Shown here in pieces: positions 45,940 through 56,639 of a DNA stretch of 64,000 nt. This DNA is from Rhynchopus sp. YZ270_cl-10 (Eukaryota > Euglenozoa > Diplonemea > Diplonemida > Diplonemidae), in contig OZ037896.1 in assembly GCA_964035575.1 (NCBI GenBank), positions 620,001-684,000 on the forward strand, read 5' to 3'. A program made the position numbers and the translations under genes. The stretch's first letter is position 1. Each line of letters starts with the position of its first letter. The notes below the pieces were generated by a model, which saw only the letters and a program-made list of their open reading frames with translations, was not told the origin of the DNA and did not search any database.

Positions 45940-48900
45940 TCATTCGTCCATGTCCGTGCCGTCCCCCTCCTCCTCTGGGTCAAAGATGATGCGCTTTGCG
46001 ATGTCAGGGGCCACTGTGTCCCCGCAGCAACAAAACGCCTGCGGCACTGTGGCACTGGGACCGAGGACGCGCTCTAGGTAGCATCGTTGTTTGGAGAAGT
46101 CGCCGCCGTTTTTGAGGGTCGACATATCCCAGACACGCACGGTTTTGTCCCATGAACAGGAGACTGCGCGCGCACCGTCGGGGATCAGCACAATGCCTAT
46201 GATGGACTTTGAGTGCCCCTCCAGGCACCACGCCTGTAACCCGGTTGAAAGGTCCCATGCACGGATTGTTTTGTCCCAAGAACAGGAGAGTACCTGCAGG
46301 CCATCAGGGGTCATCGCCACACCGGTGACGGCCTGTGAGTGTCCTTCGATCAGCATGAGCTCCTTGCCGGTGTCCATCTCCCAGATGCGTATCGTCTCGT
46401 CGCGCGAGCAGGACACAACCTGGCGCCCATCAACGCTCACAGCAACAGCATGGATGGTGTCGGTGTGGCCCTCCAGACAGAGCATCTGGCGCCCCGTCAG
46501 CGCATCCCACACACGGATCGTCTCGTCGCGCGAGGAGGAAATCACATTAGACCCGCATGGACTCACTATGACCACTGTCACGGCCTGGGTGTGCCCGGTT
46601 AGCGTCAACGAATGTTCCCCGGTTTTCATGTCCCAGAGGCGAACGGTTTTGTCATGTGAGCAGGACGCAATGCGGGTTCCATCTGGGAAGACGGCGACAC
46701 CGTGGACGGAGTTGGTGTGGCCTGCAAGCGTGCGGATGAGGTGGCCCGATGCGATGTCCCATACGCGGGCTGTGTTGTCGTAGGAACATGACACGACCCG
46801 TGCACCATTGGGACTGACCGCAACACCGGTCACACAATTTGTATGCCCCTCTAGGGAGAGAAGCTCCTGCCCTGTGGCGATGTCCCAGACACGCAGTGTC
46901 TTGTCATCCGAGCAGGACACAATGCGGGTGGCATCGGGCGTCACCGCCATGCTGTTCACCCAGTGTGTGTGGCCTGTGCACGGCAGCGCCTCCTTGTGTG
47001 CGTGCATCTCCCAGGCTCGCACAGCATCGTCGTCGGAAGAGTACACAATACGCGACTGGTCTGGCGTCACCGCTACACGGGTCACACCGTTCGCAAGCCC
47101 CTCAAAGGACTTCAGCTGCCTCCCTGTCGCTAGGTCCCACACCTTAGCAGTGTTGTCGTCCGAGCAGGACACGATGCTGGCACCGTCCGGTGTCACCACA
47201 ACCCCGGTCACCCAGTGCGAATGGCCACGCATCACCCGCACCTCGCTCCCATTGAGACACCACAGGCGCACGGTTTCGTCGTCAGAGCTGGACGCTATGT
47301 GGTTCCCATCTGGCGTCACTGCGACGGCGGTGACGGAGTCGGTGTGCCCTTCGCAGATGGCGGTCTGTTCACCAGAGGAGACATCCCAGATGCGAATGGT
47401 TCTGTCGCGGGAGCACGACACGGTGTGGCTACTGTCGGGGGTGAAGGCAACACCGGTGACACCTTCGCTGTGCCCTTCGAGGATCTGCGTCGGCTCTCCA
47501 CTGAGCACATCCCAGATGCGTACGGTCGTATCATCTGATCCCGACACAATGTACAGGGAGTCCTGCGACACTGCCACACCCTTCACTGCGTCGCTGTGCC
47601 CCTCCAGCAACAGCGTCTCCTCCCCAGAGGTAAGACACCACATCCGCACCGTTGCGTCGTCAGAGCTCGACACAACATGAAGCCCAGCCGGGGTGATCAC
47701 AACCCCAGTCACAACCTCACTATGCCCCTCCAACATCAACACCTCATCCCCCGTGTCAATCGCCCACATCCTAACAGTCATGTCGTCTGAACAGGATACG
47801 ATGTGTTTGCCATCAGGGGTCACCGCCACCGCGTTGACCATATCAGCATGGTGCAGTGGTGGGAGGCGGGTACCCAGGGTGCAGTCGGGGAACGCTGTGC
47901 CCTGCATCTCGCAGGTATGGAACTCTGTGTGTTCAAACCAGCAGTCTGTGAAGGAGGCGCCAGAGAGAGCGACGCCACGGAAGAGACAGCCACGCATATC
48001 GCAGTCTTTGATACGCACTTTACTGAAATCTGTTCCACACATAGTGGCACGCGAGCGTGCCATTAATGCTGCCGCATTCGAACCCGCAGTCACAGCAACA
48101 CGCGATTGCGCCACCAACGACGCCACGTTGGAACCCGCCGTCACCGCATCCTTCCCCTTCCTCGTCAAATGCACCAACTCCAACAGCTCCTTCGCCGCCT
48201 TACCCGCATCACCACTCACTCTACTGACTGCCGCAAAGCACTCCAACACTCCTTGCGCATCCTTTGTGAAGCTCCTCTGCACCAAACCCTGCAAGGTAAC
48301 CTTAGGCTCACGGAATAGACGCCGTGCTGCAAGATATTCTGCCAACGTTTTGTGACGAAATGTAAATGTACTGCACGCGGCGATACTCAAGGGAAGACAA
48401 CGAAAGCAGACGTCAATCAAATCCTCTGAGACGCTCTGTGCCACAAGGTGTTCCGTTGCAGCAGCTACAGTGTCATGCCATGTGTTCGTCTCAAGCATTC
48501 TGCAAGCAAGCACCTCCCCTGCCCGAAGCACATCCTCCACCTCAATGAAGTCTGCTGCGGCTGCGGTGTGCCCCAGCGAGGCCGACATCTTACTCTTTGT
48601 CCACTCTTTAAGATACCCTTCGTACGCCTCACCCTCGGGGCACCTTGTCTCACCGTTCACCCCACCATGGCATGCCATGTACAAAAGCAGTGGGTTGCGC
48701 TCCATAACAAGCCCAACCGTTTCTTCCACACCCTGCAATCGAACAAACCTTCTCGCATCCTCTTCAGTAAACGGCTGGAGGTATACAGCATGGACACCTA
48801 CCCCGCATACTGCGGATGGTTCCAAATCAGTGCCCTTAAGATATGCGGTGCGTACCGTAAGAATGACACTGCAATGCATGCGTACCCAAGGATGGCGTGA

Positions 48901-50904
48901 CAGCAACCCACCTCCATTCGAGATCGCGGTTATCTCCTTTAGTGTCAGCCCTGCCTCGTCCAGCCCATCGAGGATTAGAACAATGTGATATGCTTTTTGC
49001 AACGCATCGCAATCTTCTTGGCGAAGACACAACACCTCCTGTACGTACCGATCCAACCCCCCTTCTTCGAGAAGAGCGCGCTTCAGAGTTGCTAGTCCAG
49101 TGTAGATAGGGAAGCATGGTGCGCTTTCCGTCAGGATGGAACTGAAAATTGAGAGTGCTGCGGCAGTTTTACCGGCACCACGTTCACCAAGGAGACAGAA
49201 TATACCTGATTGAGAATTGTTTTGCCTTTTTTGAAGCCAGCTACGCCAAACATCGATCATAGGGGTGGGTTCATCCTCTGTGGAGACAGTGCTGTCGCTG
49301 ATGCGGGCTCCGGTGTAGTGTGCAAGGTAGTCTGTACAGAAGGGCGCAATGCGTGCTGTGGCGGTTTTTAATATGGTAATCTGTTCTGCTGCGGTTGTTG
49401 TCACTGTGTTCCCACCCCCGGATGCATCCTCCAGCACCTCCTGTAATATGACAACCTCATCCCCTCTTCCCATCGCTCGCAGCATCTCTACACACACTTT
49501 TTGCACACGAAACTCAACATTCGCCGCAAACAACAAACACCCCCCTACGTCCATCACCCTTTCCTTTGCTACCAAAAGAACATTGCCTGCATCATCACTC
49601 TTTAACAGCACAAATCCGTTCCACACAATGTTCGAACCTTCTAACGGGGTTTCATTTGAACCGCTCAATGTGTGAAGCTGATGTCTCCCCTCTGTTATCT
49701 CCATTAGTGTTCGAATCCACGGTGCAAATGAAGCAACAACATGCAGCTGCGGCGGGGCTGGGGTAACGGCGAAGACACTCAGCACCCCCTCCTCTCCCTC
49801 TGCCCTTTTCATTGCAGGGAGGTCCGCGACAGAGCGCATTGTGTTGCTCAACACAGAATACGGTGCGAGAGAAAGCGACGTCACCGATGCTTCACAACCG
49901 TGGTTGTCCAACAACGTTCTATCTGTCAAATGAACATCCCGTTTTTCCTGTATTTCTCCCCCCTCCTCCGCTTCTGGGACAGGCGAAGGTGGTGGTGAAC
50001 GAGAAGATAAAGAAGTAGACAGAGGCCCCGGAGGTGATGGTACCAACCGCTTTCCTACTGGAGGGGTTGGTGTGTGCAATGCACCCGGTGGAGTAGGTGT
50101 CAGCCCTCTTGGAGGGGTGGGGGTGAGCTCCAACGGTTCTGCGACTTCATTGTCTTCCTTCTCACAAATGGTTGCATATTCCACGCACCCACACCCAACC
50201 AGATACTCTGCTAACATCACATCTAATGGACACCTTGAAAGCATCCAACCCTCAATTTTCTCATCATTTTGCAACCTCTCCAACCGACTACGACATACAC
50301 CACGAAAACCACCCTCTATATGCTCCACATGCTCTTCAGTGTACCCCAATGGGGGTTCCGCCGTAGGAAGTCCACGAAGCCATGATAGCAGAGACGTCTC
50401 TTTTGCATCGTTCAACCAATTTATTTTTCGTGCGTCGCTACATAACAAAGTGCTGAGAGATTGATTGGAGGTGCAGACCTGCTCCTTTTGTGGTTCGATT
50501 GGGTCCTTTGTGGCTTTATCTTCTTCTTCTTCATTTTCTTCATTTTTCTCCTCATTTTCTGATTCTGGGGTAGGTTTGGTTAAATAGGATTGTATTGTAG
50601 AGGCCAGATCGATGAGAAGAGTGCGAGCGTGAGGCTGTAGAGCAGCGTGGAGCTGGGTTTGGACGGAAGGGTCTTGATGGTGCAGCGCATAGTGTAAAGG
50701 GAGCGCACCGTGTCTGTCACGTAGGCTGCTGGCGCCGTGGCTGATAAGAAGGTGAACCGCATCGACATCCCCTGCCAGGACGGCGCTGTGCAGCATCGTG
50801 CGTCCACTGTCGGCGTCGACCTCATCTACATCACGCTGCTTCTCTGACACCTCCTTGACAATAACCTCCCTTTCACCCCATTGCTTTCCTATTCCTGATC
50901 CCAT
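45940..50904 (-). CDS. STAND/NLR-like ATPase: ankyrin, NACHT, pentapeptide, 14 WD40 repeats
   Basis: 1654 residues in a single exon. Ankyrin-like repeats at about 30-95 (GRTMLHSAVLAGDVDAVHLL). Then an acidic stretch and a Pro-rich TPTPP region near 250-300. The NACHT-type ATPase has Walker A LLGERGAGKTAA near 575 and Walker B VLILDGLDEAG near 645. A pentapeptide-like segment at about 955-1008 (CDMRGCLFRGVALSGASF) precedes fourteen WD40 repeats (about 1016-1600), enough for two seven-bladed propellers. Repeats share SCSDDxTVRxWD, so they are recently homogenised. STAND ATPases are switches that oligomerise when the repeat sensor meets a ligand; immunity or cell-death roles are known in fungi, plants and bacteria, and such a role here is inference. 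The ATG at 50904 gives MGSGIGK. The pyrimidine tract upstream meets no AG before this ATG, so the start is provisional. Confidence 0.9.
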   Translation of the reverse strand: MGSGIGKQWGEREVIVKEVSEKQRDVDEVDADSGRTMLHSAVLAGDVDAVHLLISHGASSLRDRHGALPLHYALHHQDPSVQTQLHAALQPHARTLLIDLASTIQSYLTKPTPESENEEKNEENEEEEDKATKDPIEPQKEQVCTSNQSLSTLLCSDARKINWLNDAKETSLLSWLRGLPTAEPPLGYTEEHVEHIEGGFRGVCRSRLERLQNDEKIEGWMLSRCPLDVMLAEYLVGCGCVEYATICEKEDNEVAEPLELTPTPPRGLTPTPPGALHTPTPPVGKRLVPSPPGPLSTSLSSRSPPPSPVPEAEEGGEIQEKRDVHLTDRTLLDNHGCEASVTSLSLAPYSVLSNTMRSVADLPAMKRAEGEEGVLSVFAVTPAPPQLHVVASFAPWIRTLMEITEGRHQLHTLSGSNETPLEGSNIVWNGFVLLKSDDAGNVLLVAKERVMDVGGCLLFAANVEFRVQKVCVEMLRAMGRGDEVVILQEVLEDASGGGNTVTTTAAEQITILKTATARIAPFCTDYLAHYTGARISDSTVSTEDEPTPMIDVWRSWLQKRQNNSQSGIFCLLGERGAGKTAAALSIFSSILTESAPCFPIYTGLATLKRALLEEGGLDRYVQEVLCLRQEDCDALQKAYHIVLILDGLDEAGLTLKEITAISNGGGLLSRHPWVRMHCSVILTVRTAYLKGTDLEPSAVCGVGVHAVYLQPFTEEDARRFVRLQGVEETVGLVMERNPLLLYMACHGGVNGETRCPEGEAYEGYLKEWTKSKMSASLGHTAAAADFIEVEDVLRAGEVLACRMLETNTWHDTVAAATEHLVAQSVSEDLIDVCFRCLPLSIAACSTFTFRHKTLAEYLAARRLFREPKVTLQGLVQRSFTKDAQGVLECFAAVSRVSGDAGKAAKELLELVHLTRKGKDAVTAGSNVASLVAQSRVAVTAGSNAAALMARSRATMCGTDFSKVRIKDCDMRGCLFRGVALSGASFTDCWFEHTEFHTCEMQGTAFPDCTLGTRLPPLHHADMVNAVAVTPDGKHIVSCSDDMTVRMWAIDTGDEVLMLEGHSEVVTGVVITPAGLHVVSSSDDATVRMWCLTSGEETLLLEGHSDAVKGVAVSQDSLYIVSGSDDTTVRIWDVLSGEPTQILEGHSEGVTGVAFTPDSSHTVSCSRDRTIRIWDVSSGEQTAICEGHTDSVTAVAVTPDGNHIASSSDDETVRLWCLNGSEVRVMRGHSHWVTGVVVTPDGASIVSCSDDNTAKVWDLATGRQLKSFEGLANGVTRVAVTPDQSRIVYSSDDDAVRAWEMHAHKEALPCTGHTHWVNSMAVTPDATRIVSCSDDKTLRVWDIATGQELLSLEGHTNCVTGVAVSPNGARVVSCSYDNTARVWDIASGHLIRTLAGHTNSVHGVAVFPDGTRIASCSHDKTVRLWDMKTGEHSLTLTGHTQAVTVVIVSPCGSNVISSSRDETIRVWDALTGRQMLCLEGHTDTIHAVAVSVDGRQVVSCSRDETIRIWEMDTGKELMLIEGHSQAVTGVAMTPDGLQVLSCSWDKTIRAWDLSTGLQAWCLEGHSKSIIGIVLIPDGARAVSCSWDKTVRVWDMSTLKNGGDFSKQRCYLERVLGPSATVPQAFCCCGDTVAPDIAKRIIFDPEEEGDGTDMDE

Positions 50905-51291
50905 ATTAAACGACAAATTTTAGAGAAAAAGAGAGAGAAAGAGTTTCGTTCAAAAAGGGGGGGTGGGGGTGTAGCAACTGCTAAGTTGTGTTGACCGTAT
51001 CTGCGGAATGTGGAGTATTTTTTAAATTGTTGGGGAAAAGGGTATATTCCTTAAATGGTGTGGGGAAGGGAAGGGTGTTGATGAAAGAAAGGGAAGTTTA
51101 AAGCAAGGGGATCAGGGAGGGTGTGTGTGTGCATTGTTTTATTTTCACTAAATCGGTTTAGTGGAAGAGAGCCAAACGAGAAACAACATCCCGGGAAGAA
51201 GAAGAAGAAACTGAAAAGAAAAGTTGAAAAGACGAATATTCTCTCTTGCATACACATCGCTTAAATAAACCCGACGATACCCAACATGTTT
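50905..51291. other. 5' flank of the NLR-like gene
   Basis: Has a strong CTTTCTCTCTCTTTTTCTC tract on the minus strand next to the gene. No other gene. Confidence 0.6.
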
Positions 51292-53446
51292 GGGAAGGCC
51301 CATTATTCCAATCCATGTTACAATGTTACTTGAAATGGGGTCCAAAACCCCCCCCCCCCCCCCCTAGGGGGTCCGACTCCCTAGTAAAAATTTGTCCGGT
51401 TTTCGTTTTTTTCACCATTAGGCCATTTCCCGGGCACCCCCGGGTGAATCCTGCCCCCAAAATAGGGTTTCTGGGCCCTGTGGGGCTAAATTCACCCTCT
51501 AGGTACCCCAAAATATGAAAAAAATTGAAAAATATGGTGAAAAATCGGGTTTTTGGCCTTTTGGGCACTATGGCCAGTTTTGACTAAATGTGTTTTTTCC
51601 CCCCGATTTTCTGCCGTAGATTTGGGTGTTATTGTGGGAATTGGAGCAACATTCGGTATAATCTGACTCACAGGGGTGGTTTTTCGGCGGTTTTCAGCAA
51701 AAAGTTTGGCTAGATATTGGTCCAGAATGTGGTGAAAAAGTGTTCTGGGGTTGTTCTGGGGTGGAACCCTGCCTGACGACCTTTTGAAAAAAGTGTGTTT
51801 TTTTTCCCCGATTTTCTGACGTAGATTTGGGTGTTATTGTGGGAATTGGAGCAACATTCGGTATAATCTGACTTACAGGGGTGGTTTTTCGGCGGTTTTC
51901 AGCAAAAAGTTCGGCTAGATATTGATCCAGAATGTGGTGAAAAAGTGTTCTGAGGTTGTTCTGGGGTTGTTCTGGGGTTGTTCTGGGGTTGTTTTTGCAC
52001 CTAAAAACACCAAAAAATCATCAAAAAAAGTGGCAAAAAGGCGAAAAACCGTTTGCAATGGACTCAAAACACATTTTTGGGCCGAAATTGTGGCCAGAGA
52101 CTCCTTTTTTCGTCTATTTTTGGGGCTTTTTTTGATTTTTTTTTGGACATTTAGTCAAAACTGGCCATAGTGCCCAAAAGGCCAAAAACCCGATTTTTCA
52201 CCATATTTTTCAATTTTTTTCATATTTTGGGGTACCTAGAGGGTGAATTTAGCCCCACAGGGCCCAGAAACCCTATTTTGGGGGCAGGATTCACCCGGAG
52301 GTGCCCGGGAAATGGCCGAATGTTGAAAAAAACGAAAACCGGACAAAATTTTACTAGGGAGTCGGACCCCCTACCCCCCCCCCCCCCCCCCAACGAGCAA
52401 AAAAAATTTTGGGAATCACGGTTTCCCCCCTACTGGGGGGGAGCTATTAAAGTATACGTATACTTTATTCGGCGGGAATTACTGCTTAAATGGCCAAAAA
52501 ACGAAAAAGGGGAAAAAAAAAAAAAATCACTGTTATTTTGGGGTTTCTAGTGGCCGAAACCTCGCGAAAACACCACCATTGACATTTTTGGGCCAATCCC
52601 AGCCAGTGGTGGGGTCAATGTGGAAAAATGAACAATTTTTTGGTGACTTAAATTTTCACAAATCTGAACCCCATCAGGCACCAATCGTGTGAAAACTGAT
52701 ACACGCGTTTTAGGTCAAAAATATTCATTTCTAAGCGCAAAGTGACCCCATCACAGCACGCACAGAATCCGGACCACCGAAATCAAAATTTTTTTTTTCG
52801 ATTTTTTGTGCAAAAAATGCTGAAAAAAATTTTAGTAAGAAAAATGTACACAAAAACCGTATACTTTATTTCACAGATTTCCACGCTCAAAATGGGTTTC
52901 CGCGCCGTATACTTTATTACCCCCGTATACTTTATTAGCACCGTATACTTTATTAGCCCCCCCCCAGTAAGTTACAGGGGGGCCCTGTACAAAACCTAAG
53001 GGGGGGTCCGAAAAAATTTTCCCACCCACAAAAAATCAAAAAAAAAAATTTTTTTTTCCGATTCTCGGGAGACTGTGCGTGCCGTGATGGGGTCATTTTG
53101 CGCTGAGAAATGAGTTTTTTTTGGCCTAAAATGCATGTGTCAGTTTTTAGGTGAAAATACACCCAAAACTGACACATGCATTTTAGGCCAAAAAAACTCA
53201 TTTCTCAGCGCAAAATGACCCCATCACAGCACGCACAGTCTCCCGAGAATCGGAAAAAAAAATTTTTTTTTTCGATTTTTTGTGGGCAAAAATTGGTCAA
53301 AAAAATTTTCCGACCCCAATTTGTACCGTTGAAAAAAAAAATATTCCATCCTAAGTAACAAAATTCCCGCCCCCAGACCCCCCCCCCCCCCCCCCCCCCC
53401 CCCCCATTGTTACATTGTAACATGGATTGGAATAATGGGCCTTCCC
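51292..53446. mobile_element. 2.2-kb TIR element with nested inverted repeats
   Basis: The outer inverted repeat is 35 bases, GGGAAGGCCCATTATTCC... at 51292 and its complement ending 53446. Inside are C runs, then a second inverted pair of about 235 bases (about 51363-51598 and 52147-52385). A near-perfect palindrome with arms of about 88 bases is centred near 53160. CCGTATACTTTATT occurs four times between 52857 and 52955. Flanks show no clear target duplication. Mirror-image ORFs in the second pair (on both strands) are by-products of the inversion. Phrases such as CAGTGGTGGGGTCAAT with a following ACAATTTTTTG are shared with 4660-4710 inside the 1919-5829 element, so the two are related. 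No transposase is visible. Confidence 0.75.
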
Positions 53447-53880
53447 TTTTCATTTTTTTTTTTTTTTTTCCATTTTTTTTTTTTTTTTTTTGAATAATTG
53501 AATCATTGATAACATGAAGACACCTCGCTTTTTCCTCTCGTGTGAGCTCCACGCAGTCGTTCCTCACCTACTCTTCTCCTTTCGTGGATACCGTTACTAC
53601 GTCCTCCACTCCTCAGGTAACGAACGGGGATCATTGGATACGTCATTGTGCTATCTCTCTCTTTTTGGCTTGTTGGTTGTATCTCTAATGCAATCCACAA
53701 CCAGAGGCAGGCCTCGTATAACCCTACCCCCTTTCGTTGAGTTCTTTCTTTATTTTTGCATTCTAGCAATCGCAATGTCCTGACAAAAGTGAGGATGTTT
53801 TAAAAAAAAATTAGTTTCACATACTTTCAATTTCAAAGAAGAGACAGTACAAAAGGACGTTTTACTCAGATCCATCCAAT
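53447..53880. other. Intergenic
   Basis: T runs, then mixed sequence. Overlapping ORFs at 53503-53783 on both strands show nothing recognisable. Confidence 0.4.
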
Positions 53881-53900
53881 GTTTTGTTTTGATTATAGAC

Positions 53901-54160
53901 TACGAATGGAGTAGAAAGCCTACCCCTGACTATATAGGGTTCGTCCCAGCCTGGAGTCATCACGCTTGCGTGAGCTCCTTAAAGGGAAAAACAGTCGGGA
54001 AGACACGGTGGTGAAAATCACCAAAAAACCTGCTGGAGAAAAGCGTAGGTCCCCCGAATGGGGTAGGCTTAGAAAGCCTCTTCACAGGTGAAGCCGGAAT
54101 ATATCAACCGTCATTAGGCTCTTTGATCACTGATCTCAGGGGAGCAATCCCCTCTAGACT
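53901..54160. ncRNA. Candidate structured RNA (hairpin-dense region)
   Basis: An 11-base helix joins AAGCCTACCCC (53916-53926) to GGGGTAGGCTT (54060-54070). Between and after lie compact hairpins: GGAG..TCACGC-TT-GCGTGA.CTCC (about 53951-53976), GGTG(GTGAAAAT)CACC (54008-54022), ACCTGC..GCGTAGGT, CCCC(GAAT)GGGG (about 54052-54063), AGGCTTAGAAAGCCT, CTTCACAGGTGAAG and GGGGAGCAATCCCC. Several overlap, so alternative folds compete. I checked against remembered group I, group II, RNase P and tRNA cores and found no match. Strand is undetermined because hairpins read equally on both. It could also be the remains of palindrome-rich mobile DNA. Confidence 0.35.
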
Positions 54161-54162
54161 AC

Positions 54163-54274
54163 TATCTTTTGAATAGCAGCCACGATTTTTCTTCACAGGG
54201 ATCCTTAAAAAGAGAGCAAAATAGAAGGGGTAGGGTACAAATACTCCTTTTATTTGTCGCGACTCTCGTATCTC
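54163..54274 (+). repeat. 110-base dispersed repeat, second copy
   Basis: Shares AGCAGCCAC..TTTTTCTTCACA, AGAGAGCAAAATAGAAGG and ACAAATACTCCTTTTATTTG with about 30895-31006, same orientation. It directly follows the hairpin-dense region, but the other copy does not have that region beside it. Confidence 0.8.
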
Positions 54275-56099
54275 ATCCAACGTTTGCAAAGCCTCTGCAC
54301 ATTATCACTGCATTTAATTGTCATTCCGGAGTTTTGCAGGAGAGAAAATCATCGACCGTGAGATGAGTTTTTAAAATAGCAAAAATCAACAAAACTTTGA
54401 GACAAAAAAAGGAAAGCTTTGTAAGATCGCCTCTGCGCACACAGTGTAGTTGGGTGATCTAGGATCGTCTCCGTGAGACACGTAACAGGCTGTGAGAGCT
54501 TGTTAGAGCCTGTGAGAGCTTACTGAGAGCTAGTGACAAAATCTCACCCCGTTCATAGATCACCCAGTAGTTACCGTAGTATCGACAAACAAAAAAAAAT
54601 CGAGCAATTTTTTTTTTGAAAAAATAAAGCTTTAACGTGCACATCCTTGCCAACACCGTGAAGCTGGTCTGGTAGAACCACGCACCATATTTTGTCAAAG
54701 AGGATATTAAAAAGAAGCTTCATGCGTGCCTGAAAAAAAATAATATTTTGCTCTAGGCTACGCATACTGGAAGTCGCTTTTTGGGGGAGTTTATAGAGAT
54801 GATCTTAAGCGAAAGAGATTTGTAAAGTAAGGCTTGGGGGGAACACCTGAAGCTTAGTCACCTAGAAAAGAAAAGCAAAATAAACAGTATTGAAGGATGA
54901 ATGTGCCTCGCTGTGCTCACAACAACATTGCTTTCACTATCATTTTATCGTTTTATTCTACCTGATTTGGCTGGTCGCAACTTCCGGTACAAACCGGCAA
55001 AACAGTAAACGGTACACCAGTCAAAAAGACACCGTATTTCCAATAACGAAAGAAAGTGAGAGCAGTGTTGAGTGGCCATTGACTACATTATTATCAAAGA
55101 TTTTTTGTACACAAAAATAAAAGGCAAACCATATCAGAAAAGTGCGTGATAAATAGAAAGAATGGGAAGAAAAAAAAACTCAAAAAAAAAATAAAAAAAG
55201 GGTAAGATTTTTCACACTCCTAAACTGATGGAGAAGAAACACCAATTATTTTGCCGAAAAACAAAACAAAAAAGGGAGGGGGTAAAAAGAAAAACGGGGG
55301 CAGCTATCCAAGCAATAACTCCTTTGCCAATAAAATGAATTTTATGGCAAAGATGTTTGAAAGGATACATGCCACAATATCTTGCGATACAACTGAATGT
55401 TGATAAAACTGCGCAAGACACTTTGTGTAGGAATGGACACAAAAAGGGGGGGAAGAGAAAAAAATGTATGGATGAGCCACATACACATCTAGCAAAAGAA
55501 ACACAATTATTGGTGTGATCACCCAAACGGATTCTCCGCGGTTCTCCCGAAGGTGCTCCGCAAATCTTAATATAGCCCGAAACAGTTCTCCGCGGTTCCC
55601 CCGTGGATCTTCCGCGGGGTGTCCGAACCCCCTGAATCACACCAATTATTTCATATACTTTTCCATTCTACTGAATAGAAGGTATAATAGGGTGCACTAA
55701 AATTGTACCCCAAACATTTTTTTTTTTCTAGTGGATTGTTTGTTGCGCAATACAAAGGTTGATACTGCAAACGCCTCTGGGACGCACGCAAGATAAAATT
55801 TGAGAGGTTCCAATTTTGAAAAAATGGATTAAAAAAAGAGAGAAAAAAAATGACAATTGTAGAGATGGTCCAGAGCCACCTTGGAAAAAAAATATATATT
55901 GTGTGTGTGACTCTCCACATTTCGTTCTGAGTTGTGTGCTTCACATTCTCCTGTGGTACAAACGTTGACACGTGTTGTCCAGAGGAAAATGTGTTCATAA
56001 GAAAAGTTTGTAAAATGAGCTCAAGCCTCGCGTGCTTAGTATGGGAAAATTTTCATCTTGGAAGGATCGAAGGCAAACGTACAAAGTCTTGGACAAGTA
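54275..56099. other. Gene-free stretch with small inverted repeats
   Basis: An inverted-repeat element at about 54449-54567 has ends TTGGGTGATCTA and TAGATCACCCAG around GTGAGAGCTT repeats. Another at about 55507-55651 has ends AATTATTGGTGTGATCA / TGAATCACACCAATTATT and internal TTCTCCGCGGTTC pairs. A GCAAACGCCTCTGGGACGCA-family copy lies at 55755-55790 and hairpin-family copies at about 54837-54864 and 56002-56040. No gene. Confidence 0.6.
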
Positions 56100-56639
56100 C
56101 ACTGTGGCTAGGGGTATGGGGATAGGTTCGCTGGGATAGCATATTTGGGGATAGCATATGCCATCCCCCAGGGGATAGCATAACCTATCCCCGGGGATAG
56201 GTTATGCTATCCCCCTGGGATAGGTTATTTCAGGATAACCTATCCCCCTGGGATAGCATTTGACTGTACTTTACTAAGGATCTGCGTGCTGGGGACACAA
56301 AAATTTAGTATACCCACCCAGGTGCCCATTTGTCACCTTCCCACCCCTTAAAAAAATACAAAATAATGGGGGGATTCGGGTGCCCAAATAATCCTATGCA
56401 CAAAAAATGAAGCGGGGGGGGAAAGGGATAAATAAATAAAAAAGGATGCGGATAAAAAAAACAAGCATTTCACACAATAAAAATCACACAAAAGTTCAAA
56501 AGGTAACACAGGGAAAAAAGCTAAAAAGCTGTAAAATCAAAATCGTCAAAAGAGGGGGTCGTTTTGGGTTTACATTGTTAAACACAGAAAAAGAGAAAAG
56601 GCTCCCCCTACCCCCTTTTCATCCCATTTGTGGAACTCC

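Noticed and set aside
46091-47680. Long plus-strand frames across the WD40 region (up to 290 codons)
   Set aside because: Antisense readings of fourteen repeated WD40 units; the minus frame is a full domain protein.
51326-52550. Matching ORFs on opposite strands (81 and 126 codons)
   Set aside because: They read the two arms of an inverted repeat; conservation is of DNA, not protein.
53901-54160. Group I or group II intron, RNase P RNA or tRNA
   Set aside because: Despite many hairpins none of the conserved core sequences I remember is present; kept only as an unclassified candidate.
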